Assembly (NCBI GenBank): GCA_000708835.1
Contig: DF237208.1
Span: 56,210-120,209 of the forward strand
Reading direction: 5' to 3'
DNA: 64,000 nt
Source of the DNA: Klebsormidium nitens
Taxonomy: Eukaryota > Streptophyta > Klebsormidiophyceae > Klebsormidiales > Klebsormidiaceae
Position 1 is the stretch's first letter. Each line of letters begins with the position of its first letter. The translations under genes were made by a program, and so were the position numbers. The notes below the pieces were generated by a model that searched no databases, had not been told where the DNA came from, and saw only the letters and a list, made by a program, of their open reading frames with translations. Below, piece by piece: positions 56,201 through 64,000 of this stretch.

Positions 56201-58456
56201 GAAAAGCAGGGGGGGGGACTCGGCGATGTGGCCCGTTTGCAGTGCCAGGTCGAGCGACGCTGAGTGCATAAGCAGCGCGTCGAAGACCTGCGCATACGAG
56301 ATGCTTCTCCATGAGGTTTTGAACCGTTTAGACGGCTGGGTGAGGCAATAATCAACTCCATTCCAGTAGCGAAGCAAGATTGTGTGGGTATCCTCAAAAG
56401 TCCTTGAGAGAAAGCCTGCGGGAAGGTTTAACTTGCATCGCAACCGTTGAAGACCGATGCTGGTTAAGAGGACGCCTGAGTCGGCGGTCTCACGCAAGTG
56501 CCCTCCGGGCTTCAGAAACTCATACGACAATGCTTTCTAGATATTCTCTCTCTCGAGATTAGGGACGAACCGCTCACCTTGATCAGGCGCTTCAGCTTGG
56601 CGGTCGGCTTGCCTCCCGCAAACTCCCACCACAGCTCTTCTTCCCTTTCCTTCATGCTCGCCAAGTTTTCGGCGACCGCGCGCCGCAGCATCCCCGCGAG
56701 CGTGCGCGCCTCCGCGCGGCCGCGCGCGTCCGACTCGCCGCAGAACGCGCCGAGCTGCGTAGCGAAAAGCGCGGCCGCGGCCGCGGCCGCGCGCTCCGCG
56801 CGGTCCTTCACCAGATTCGTCGCCCACAGGGGCACCGGCAGAAGCATGGCGACTACCGCGCACTGCGTCCCGAGCAGCGCGGTCGCCCCGAAACGGAGGG
56901 GAAAGGTTATGGAGATGTCTTTGTATACGTAGAAGCCGATGAAGCAGATGCCCGTGTAAGCGAGGCCGAACTTGCGGCGTATGACGTGGATGTCGGGATA
57001 CGCTATGAGCGCGCACGTGGCGGTCATGCAGAGGATCATGGCGGGCTCCGAGCGGCCGAATAGCTCGACGCAGATGATGCTCGAGAGTGATGAAACGGCG
57101 ACCTGGGGCGAGAGACACCGAAGAGCGATTAGTGTAAGAGATGGTGAATGTAAGAGACGGCTCGAAGGCTTTCAGGACGTCTTTTGGCATCAGAGAGTAG
57201 TTTAAGACTGCCTCCCGGTGAAGATCTGAAAAATGGTTTATTGTTGATTGGAGAATGCTGCTGGCACTATATATTCATCAGGTTCTGGTTCATCAGACGC
57301 AGAAGAAGAGAAGAGGCGAGAGCAAGGGTGCGCACAGGAACTTCGGTTCCCCAATTCAAGCACGTCATTGTGACTCGTAAGCAGAGCGCCGCTTCACTCC
57401 TCCATCAGAATTTCGAGACACGAACCCCGGCCGCGCTGGAAAATTGGACCTCCCTTTGGAATACCTCACCGCGAAAAAGACCATCGAGCAGTTGCGCAGC
57501 GTTCGCCCGAGGCTCGAGTCGCAGACTATGATCGCGGTAATGCTCGCAAAGAAGGCGATCGTCAGGTTTCGCGCAATCTCGTCCGTCAGTAGGAGCACGG
57601 ACGCCAGGAGCGCCGCGACGGCAGTGCGCAGTCCGCTGCGGACGCGACGGAAGAACACCTGGACGGAACATGGCGGAATTGACCTTGGAAGCTTTGGACG
57701 TATGTAAAAGGTATGACAGGTTTCGACAGATCTTTTTTCGTGACGCGTCTTGCTTGCGAGGGGCGCTGCGACGGCGGAGGCAGTCCGCTGCGGACGCGAC
57801 GGAAGAACACTTGGACGGAACGGAACGGAAGAAGTCAACTCTCAGGCGAAAATTGAAGATCTTTGGAAGAATGTTGAGGGTGTTAAAGTTCTGGACGGGA
57901 TCTGACCGAAGAATTGTAATAATGCGTCTTGGATGAGTGGAGCGCCGCGGCAACGGTACGAAGTGCGCTGAGCATGCGGCGGAAAAGCACCTGAACGGAA
58001 CGGTTGTAAACATCTAGGTGACTCTGAAAAGCTTGAAATGGGTGTTTGACGGTTTTGGGAAAGCTCCGCACGCATCTTAGCTGCGAGGAGCGCCTTACGG
58101 CGGGGCGCATAGTCGGCTACGCAACGCAGCGGAAACATACCTGGACGGAACCATCGTTGACTACCGGGTAATATGCCAACCTTTCGGACTGGTCGTTTGG
58201 ATACGTCATGGCTGCGAGAAGCGTCGCGACGGCGGTGTGCAGTCCGCTGCAGAAGAACACCTCGGCGAGGGTACAGTCAAGCTTCGGACGCTGTTTATGC
58301 TTAGGACGGGTGTGACGATTTTGCAGGCGGCATATGCATCCTTTTCACTGTCCACTCATACTTCCAGACCCCTTTCTACGATCTTACGTTCAGAAGACAC
58401 CCACGAAGTTGGGAATAAGAACCTACCTGGCGGTGGGCGTTCGTTCCCGAAGCCAT
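47214..58456 (-). CDS. FUSC/ArAE-family membrane transporter (aromatic acid exporter-like)
   Basis: FUSC proteins belong to the aromatic-acid exporter superfamily, related to bacterial AaeB/YccS and plant ALMT channels. Fifteen exons: 58427-58456, 57470-57658, 56578-57102, 56113-56287, 55491-55725, 54629-55004, 53865-54017, 53201-53319, 52598-52712, 51889-52046, 51113-51293, 50353-50432, 49123-49770, 48277-48442, 47214-47471. All phases agree, giving 1135 residues. There are two membrane blocks: about 25-170 (NLTIAFFASITAIIVCDSSL, then SSIICVELFGRSEPAMILCM and GFYVYKDISI) and about 515-680 (ATATVGVLFGGYQGATFRTA, GTVAGSMYGYISILLVH, AFTAAIIMLGYRAAHEG). Between them lies a large soluble region, and the C-terminal half is cytosolic. 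The 216-residue exon 49123-49770 is low-complexity and hydrophilic. Exon 1 is only 30 nt, chosen for a good ATG context and phase; the last exon is inferred from phase and openness. Substrate unknown. Confidence 0.85.
47975..48276 (-). repeat. Three decayed tandem copies of FUSC exon 14 end
   Basis: The exon 14 end encodes MRALIAEAAALEDAVRELLQ before its donor. Related copies lie at about 48172-48245, 48075-48140 and 47978-48040, spaced about 100 bp. The nearest still reads FGMRALNAEAAALEDAVREL; the others are frameshifted but keep GCGCGGCCGCC and GCGCGCGCATGC blocks. Confidence 0.88.
50800..51112 (-). repeat. Two decayed tandem copies of FUSC exon 11 end
   Basis: Exon 11 ends with FVGQGYIRLVELQKRVMLLL. 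A copy at about 50945-51025 still reads FVGQGYVRLVELRKRVMLPS, and a more diverged one lies at about 50805-50870. The first keeps the reading of most residues but its donor is changed. Confidence 0.85.
52047..52190 (-). repeat. Decayed upstream copy of FUSC exon 10 start
   Basis: The exon 10 start (TWIGILAYLVVET then LWPSRAA) is duplicated about 126 bp upstream in gene direction, where it reads MWTGILAYLVVETYLWPSRA before diverging. The flanking GACGTCA-rich intron segment is also repeated. Confidence 0.85.
54018..54330 (-). repeat. Decayed upstream copy of FUSC exon 7 start
   Basis: The exon 7 start (RSIRVAIAISCTGVIGIATD) has a close copy at about 54105-54185, spaced about 157 bp, beginning QRSVRVAIAISYTGVIGIAT after a CAG acceptor. 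The flanking intron (GGTTTCACAAGGCGGA against TTGGTTGAAAAGGCGGA) repeats again beyond it, and a weaker fragment may lie near 54320. Confidence 0.8.
57659..58270 (-). repeat. Four decayed tandem copies of FUSC exon 2 start
   Basis: Exon 2 begins VFFRRVRSGLRTAVAALLAS. Copies in the upstream intron lie at about 57750-57815, 57935-57995, 58080-58145 and 58205-58262. Several are still readable as MFFRRVRSGL or FFCSGLHTAVATLL. Each is preceded by the same TTCCGTCCAG-like acceptor region, and spacing is 130-180 bp. Confidence 0.88.
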
Positions 58457-60168
58457 CTCCCTCAGCTCTGCAAAACGTTCCACGTTCTCCAGATCAGACT
58501 GGGGTTGCTGGGCGGCTTCAGTGCTTGTAGCGCAGACGTATCATGTGCGACAGACGTCCGATATACTTTGAGCTCGTGTCTGTTCCATCATTGGTACTGC
58601 ATGAAAAGTTGTCCAGTTTTGATAGTGGCGTTGAGGTCTGAGGTCCCAAAAGAGCGCCGCAAAACGAGTGATTATGCAGACAGGGCGTGGTGATGTGAAA
58701 TGGTTGATTCGTATCTTGTGGTTCTCAGAGGAGTCGACCAAGGATGTGCCAAGGGGCAAGCAGTGCTGAATGCAGTAAGAGCTCGTACTTTGGTCAGAGA
58801 TAAATGGACGTGCTCAATGTCGTCACGGAAACAGTGGATCAGGTTACTTGATGGTCAGTGGTAATCCAAAGAAACTCAGATTCAAGCTCCGTTTAAGGAG
58901 GTTAAGCAGAAACAACAGCGGGTTTCTTACGTTACAAGATCCGCCACCTGTTTACGACAACTCTGAAGCACTTTGCTGGACGTTCTCATCAGAATAAGCA
59001 GCGAATTGTGATTGAAGCGTGCACAGCTGGCACTCCAAATGAGAAACATCGGTGGCAAACACTCACTACCACTGCTAGAAAGAGAAAAAGAAGGTCTTCT
59101 TCGACTTCCAAACTGGAGCTCACAGGTCTGCAAAACCCGATGAAAAAGTTCTTTCCTGGACCCTGGATGATTGGTGGGGTGATCTCTGCTAAAGCAAGAA
59201 AGCAAATGACCTGCCTTCACTCCCTTGACTATCATTATAGTGCGTTTGATTTATCTAATCAAATTGCTCACCCATAAGCTCGATCACTTTCTAAAGTAGA
59301 ACCTCTAGTACATGCCCCCAGCCCTACTGTAGGGCCTCTTGCTTAGCGCATACCTGTGAATGCGATGGGCTGCTTTGCCGAATACAATAAGCATACATTT
59401 CTGGCCCTGCATCTCTCCTCAGATTTCAGCATCTGTTTCTTTTGCCATTGTAAACTTACTGCAAATTCGCAGGAAGCTTTCCCGAGCGCTGTCTAATCAG
59501 TGGTCCCCAAACCCCCTTCTCACCCTTCTGTAATACCAATGAATTGGAGGAGGGGTTTCTGATCACTCGGAATATGGCCAGTCCAACTGTGTAAGAAGGC
59601 AAGAAGCCTTCTGGTGCTAGTAGTACTAGTAGTGGTGAACATGGGCGCTGGCTGCTGTGATAAGAAGTTTCTGAGAAACTTGAAGTCATTCCGAAAAGTG
59701 CCACGTGATGCGGATCTTCTTGCTATTATTGGGCGACTCTCTTTGTCACGTGCCAATCAGAATTGCGCTGGTTCTGCATTTTACGACAAGTGTCCACATG
59801 TCAGACTCTGTCAGGGAAAGCGACAACTTTACCTGGTCGACACCTGGCGTGAATCTCACACATCATGATACAGGCCCATGAGCGATATTAGGTAGCTAGG
59901 TATTGCGGCTTGCAACCGTTGAATGAAACCGTTCACCGCGCGCGCAGGCGGCAAGTGACGAAACTAGTCAAAACCTCGCTCGGCCTCTGCAGATTGACCA
60001 ATCGCCAGATCCATTCCCATGCGCACGCCGCGGCCGGGATTGCGCAACCATTACCATCTGTATTAAAAGTTCGCATTCAAACGTCCTATCGCAAATTTCC
60101 CTAGCAGACTTGTGTAAGCAAGTAGGTAGCCGCCCTGCATTGTGCTACGGGCGGGCACCTGGGCGGGC
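58457..60168. promoter_or_regulatory. Divergent intergenic region between FUSC and dihydrofolate synthetase
   Basis: About 1.7 kb separate the two divergent start codons. Several short open frames occur (for example plus strand 59008-59277) but I recognise none. An ACTAGTAGT microsatellite lies near 59614-59636. Both promoters and possibly 5' UTR exons are expected here. Confidence 0.4.
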
Positions 60169-63100
60169 ATGGCCATGCCGCCATGCCCCAGCATAAAAGC
60201 CCTGGCGTCAGCCTTGAAAAAGGAGATTGGTCGACTTGCCAGAGGTTGTGCTCTGCAGAATGCCGATTGTAGTCACCAAGCATGTGGGCAGCTGGTGGAA
60301 ATTCTGTCGGTGGAGCGACGAGTGGGCTGTGAAGGATGCCGCGTAAAGAGATCACATTCAGAGGTCCATCCCACAGCATTGCCTGTCCTGGCAGCTACTC
60401 AAGCAATTGGTTCCACTGTCACAGTGCTCGCATTGGTAAACCCATTTATAGAACCAACACAGAAAGAGAACTTTCTGGGTCCTAATCCAGCTGTCGCTTG
60501 CTCAATGCCAGCTCACGTTGCAAGCAGGAAATTTCAACCAGCTGCTAGCGGAGGCCGTTTGCTCCCTTCTCTCACACCACTTTATGCCCACTTTTCTGGC
60601 AAACGGACAGCTGCCACCTGGGTGAAAGGGCCGCCCCCACCTGTCAGCATCGCAGACTGGCGGGCAGAAATGGACGCTCAGGAGCCAATGCGATCAACGC
60701 TCAAGTATTTGGAGAAGTTCACTAACTATGAGCGCAAGGGCGTGCCGAAAGGAGCGGGGACCAATTCTGACGAGGGCTTTCCCCTGCGCCGGATGGAGCT
60801 TCTGATGCAGCGGCTGGGAGACCCGGTGTCACGACTCAAGGCAAGTGAGCGGGCAAGATCGGTCCAGCTGATTACAAACGATTGAAGCAGGTTTAAGGGA
60901 TGAGGATTATGTAGGGTGCAATGCATTGGCCCACTCAGAAGAGCTCTCAGCTCTTTAACAGGGGCTGATTTTTCTTCTGACACTCGATTCATAGTTTCAG
61001 ACCCTAACATGAAAAAGTCTTGATTGTCTCGTCGGAGAAGCTTGGTCAAAGAAGCTTGCAGTTAAACCGATGATGATACATTCATTTGAGGGAGCTTCCA
61101 GTCTGAAAAGCTTTTCCTTGGCTGGTTGTCTCTGGTTCCAGTTCCTCTTGAACTTTGGAATGCTCGATAAATGCCTATGGGTGGAGCATGTGGCTTCCGT
61201 GACTACTCTGTCCACAAACGCCGAGCTGGAAGGTGTCCGTCTGTGATTGTAGAAGTTGTCACAGGGGTTCTCAGGTTGGATGAAAGTCTTTGGTTTTGTT
61301 GCAGGTGGTGCATGTTGCGGGCACCAAAGGAAAAGGCTCCGTCGCTGCCCTTTTGGGCTCAAGCCTCCGGAGGGCGCAGCTGAGAGTCGGTACTTACACC
61401 AGGTGACTACTTCTCAGCTTCACTGCTTTGCCTAAAGTTGTGGGCCCTCTTTGGTCCGTCAGACATGAATTTCACCACTCTCGCTCTTGACGATAGACTG
61501 CCCCTTCTGGGAGTCTGTTACACAGGGGTGCGAAAACGAGGAACCAGAGTTGGACGTTTTCGTCGCAGAAACATGCTTCTTGGTACTAAACTTGCCGCCA
61601 AGAAGTGTATGTCGAGGTAGAAAATGGATTGAAAGTGATAAGCAGTTTGTAGGGAAAGCCAAATGCGCAGAGGGCCTGACGTCGGCTACTCCCATGTTAG
61701 AAAGATGAAATTGTACTCCCATCTTGGGAAACATGACAGAGTTTTCTCATTGTGCAGTCCGCACTTCCTGACTGTGAGAGAGCGCATCACGATCGACGGC
61801 GTGCCGATCTCACCGGAAGCGTTCGCAGCCCTCGTTGCAGCACACCGATCGGTCCTTGATGAGATGCGCGACTTGGAGGGGGTGACGCATTTCGAGGTAA
61901 CTAGTGCTTACCGCCAATACTGAGTCCACTTAGTTTTTGCCACCAAAGCAGCAGAATTGCACGCAGTCCTGCTTATGAATGTTGCGACTTTAAACGATTG
62001 GCAGTCATGAACAACCCAGTCCCTTGTACATCGATTCCAATCTTCGGTTCAGCCCAATGCTTCGCTCACCCTTCGGAAATTTGAAAAACGGGCAGGTAGC
62101 TCGCTTGCCTGAAGCATGTTCTTGCAGCTGATTTTGCTAGCTGTCAGCATCTGCTCACAGTTTTCAGCCCGACCTCACTGTGACGTGAGCTGACCCTCCG
62201 CTTCGACCTGTCAGGTGCTCACGGCTCTGGCGTTCAAGCACTTCGAAGAGGAGGGAGTAGACATTGCAATCATGGAGGTACGTTTTACATTCTGTTGTCA
62301 GAATTCCGGAATTTGTGTGCGGAGAATCAAGAGAAGAGCCCAGACTTTCTTCAGATTACTATTGCCTTTTGGGATGTCAATTTTCGTGGCTGTCTTCCAA
62401 AGCTTTTCGAGCGGTATTATCATCTCCCATCGCCCCCAGGAGAAGTCCACACGGCTGGGTTTCGGCCGCAGATATCATGGATGCGATCAAGTGGGGCAAT
62501 TAACAAACGGCTGTTCAGAGCCAATCAGAAGCGCCCACCGCTAAAGCAGCCGATCGCAGTCCTCTGCAGAGTCCACTTCTTCCCAGGGCATCCTCGGGTC
62601 TTGTGTTGCAGTGATCAATTGCTGCGTTTCGAGGATCTGCCGGCAGCTCTTTGACCGTTACGATCCATCCAAAGCAAAGAATAAGTTATTTCGCTCTTTC
62701 CGGAATCGGAGACAACATTCAGCCCAATTGCAAACTGTTCCTTAGTCCTCCTGTTCGTACAACCTTCTAAACGTGGCGAAGCTTTTCGAGCGAAAGCGCT
62801 TTGACCCGTCCATTGACTCAACCCCGCCGGAAATCCGGGGCGGATCTCTCACAAAAAAAGATCAAAAAGAAAAAAGCTGGGAAGGGCGCCGTTTGTTTAC
62901 TGGCAAGCCTTTTCAGCGAGCGAAAGCGGTCCTTTATGCCAACTCTTGCATAAACTTCAACCGCCTTTTCAAATGCAAGAGACCAACTCGGAGAATGAAA
63001 GCGCGCCATGTGTTTCGCAGGCCGATCTCCCCAACCAATTTCAGCATGTGAACGATCCAACTCGTCCCATTTGCCAGCCTCTGCAAATCAACTGACCGCC

Positions 63101-64000
63101 TTTTCAAGGGCAACTGTCCACATCGTAAGCTCTAAAAGCGCGCCAAATCGTTTCCAGCAAGAAAGCGTCTGGCTTGTCATTCTTCAAATCCACTGTGACA
63201 GAACCGACCACCATTTCTTTCCCAGGCCGGTCTCGGCGGCGCACGCGACGCCACAAACGTGATCCCCCCACAATCGCTGCTTTTGGCCGTCATTACTGCG
63301 ATCCACGAGGAGCATCTCGAGGCGCTGGGGGGATCCCTCGAAGCGATCGTGCACGCCAAATGCGGAATCATCAAAGAAGGGCGGCCGGTGAGTTTTAGGG
63401 CTTAGAGCTCGGGATTCTAGGTTTTAAGGCTTTAGGGGTTTCGGGTTTCATGGCTTTAGGGTCTTTAGGGTTCTAGATTTAGAGCATGGGATGTCCTTGG
63501 CGGCAATCCTAGAGCTGGATTTGTGCCCGGGGGTTTCTACCGGGCACCCGAGGTTAATCTGGATTTGAAAGATGGGAGTGTGGCGCTTTCTATCAGAGCC
63601 CTTGCCGCGATTCTTTGGGCACTCGGGTCGGGTTCAACTCGGCGGGCTCGACCCTCTCGCTGCACAATGAGCCACGTGGTCCTCCGTAAAAGTGACACCT
63701 GTCATTGCAATGAACACCCGGAGTGATATGCACTATCGTAACGGAATACTTTTCTGAGCCAGCTTGTCACAAAGTAAGCCATAGTGTCGTGCAAATGAAA
63801 CCAAAGTTCCTAAAATTGAGATCAGCGTACATGCACAGGGGACAGAATACATAAAAATCTGGACCTCCAAGAGAAGTAAAAGTAAGCCAGGATAATGAGA
63901 AGCTTTGACCGACACTGAAACCCTATCCCAGAAAGGTACCTGCTCCGCACCCCCCCCTTACCCACCCTAGCCCCACCCGTCCCAGTGCAATTAGGTTGCG
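60169..64000 (+). CDS. Dihydrofolate synthetase / folylpolyglutamate synthase (partial, 3' end beyond right edge)
   Basis: DHFS/FPGS joins glutamate to dihydropteroate or folates with ATP; the plant DHFS form is mitochondrial. Exons: 60169-60840, 61305-61402, 61758-61896, 62215-62277, 63226-63387, all in phase, 378 residues so far. The core starts [20 protein letters not shown], then the P-loop [39 protein letters not shown], then [18 protein letters not shown] and [20 protein letters not shown]. The spacing matches Arabidopsis-type DHFS more closely than FPGS. The first intron uses a GC donor (AAG then GCAAGT at 60841), required by frame. ATG 60169 has a good context; ATG 60505 would start a more typical mitochondrial presequence, so the first 112 residues are doubtful. 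The Mur-ligase C-terminal domain is missing. Confidence 0.9.
62940..63225 (+). repeat. Tandem intron repeat reaching DHFS exon 5 acceptor
   Basis: A unit with CAACCGCCTTTTCAA then AAAGCGCGCCA and a CAG acceptor occurs at about 62950-63036 and 63085-63150. The first unit ends in GCAGGCCGATCTCC, resembling the real exon 5 start CAGGCCGGTCTCGG at 63223. Homology is weaker than in the other exon-edge arrays. Confidence 0.6.
63388..63480 (+). repeat. Degenerate telomere-like TTTAGGG tract after DHFS exon 5 donor
   Basis: Immediately after the GTGAGT donor the intron is made of imperfect TTTAGGG-type heptamers (TTTTAGGGCTTAG, GCTTTAGGGG, GGTCTTTAGGG). Similar tracts in the reverse sense (AAACCCT) occur in aquaporin introns near 41200-41345 and 43566-43625. 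Confidence 0.7.

Overview
This is nuclear DNA from a photosynthetic eukaryote of the green lineage. Every gene is split by spliceosomal introns, mostly 100 to 1000 bp with GT-AG ends. The gene set is plant-like: a plastid-type MEP pathway enzyme (HDS/IspG) with a transit-peptide-like first exon, a plant-type HRD3/EBS5 ERAD factor, a PIP-type aquaporin, a plant-type FUSC/ArAE transporter and a plant-type dihydrofolate synthetase. A complete CFAP74 (central-pair protein of motile cilia) implies a lineage with flagellated cells, such as a streptophyte alga or a spore-bearing land plant. A Klebsormidium-like alga is my best guess, but the sequence does not prove it.

Layout, left to right: HDS (-, 3' half off the left edge); SEC14/CRAL-TRIO protein (+); CFAP74 (-); a 2OG-Fe(II)-oxygenase-like protein with a C-terminal MYND zinc finger (+); HRD3/SEL1L (+); a mitochondrial BolA3-like protein (-); a PIP-like aquaporin (+); a FUSC-family membrane protein (-); dihydrofolate synthetase/folylpolyglutamate synthase (+, runs off the right edge). 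Neighbours are mostly divergent or convergent pairs, so divergent gaps (5.4-6.2, 23.5-25.3, 38.6-40.8, 58.5-60.2 kb) probably hold two promoters each and convergent gaps hold 3' ends. The genes belong to unrelated pathways; nothing suggests a gene cluster. There are two assembly gaps (24448-24806 and 39543-39919), and the second sits inside a long palindrome.

Exon chains were built by hand from splice motifs, reading phase and family knowledge. HRD3, BolA, aquaporin, SEC14 and FUSC close into complete in-frame products (784, 169, 312, 306 and 1135 residues). CFAP74 lacks one small exon, and the oxygenase-like gene has two unresolved joints.

The most unusual signal is in the right half. In HRD3, the aquaporin, FUSC and probably DHFS, exon edges together with the adjoining intron and splice site are tandemly repeated 2 to 6 times into the intron. 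The extra copies are decayed by stops and frameshifts, while the copy contiguous with the rest of the exon stays intact. I see about a dozen such arrays at unrelated exons, at both 5' and 3' exon edges, and none in the four genes of the left half. This looks like a recurrent mutational process that lengthens introns and seeds decoy splice sites.
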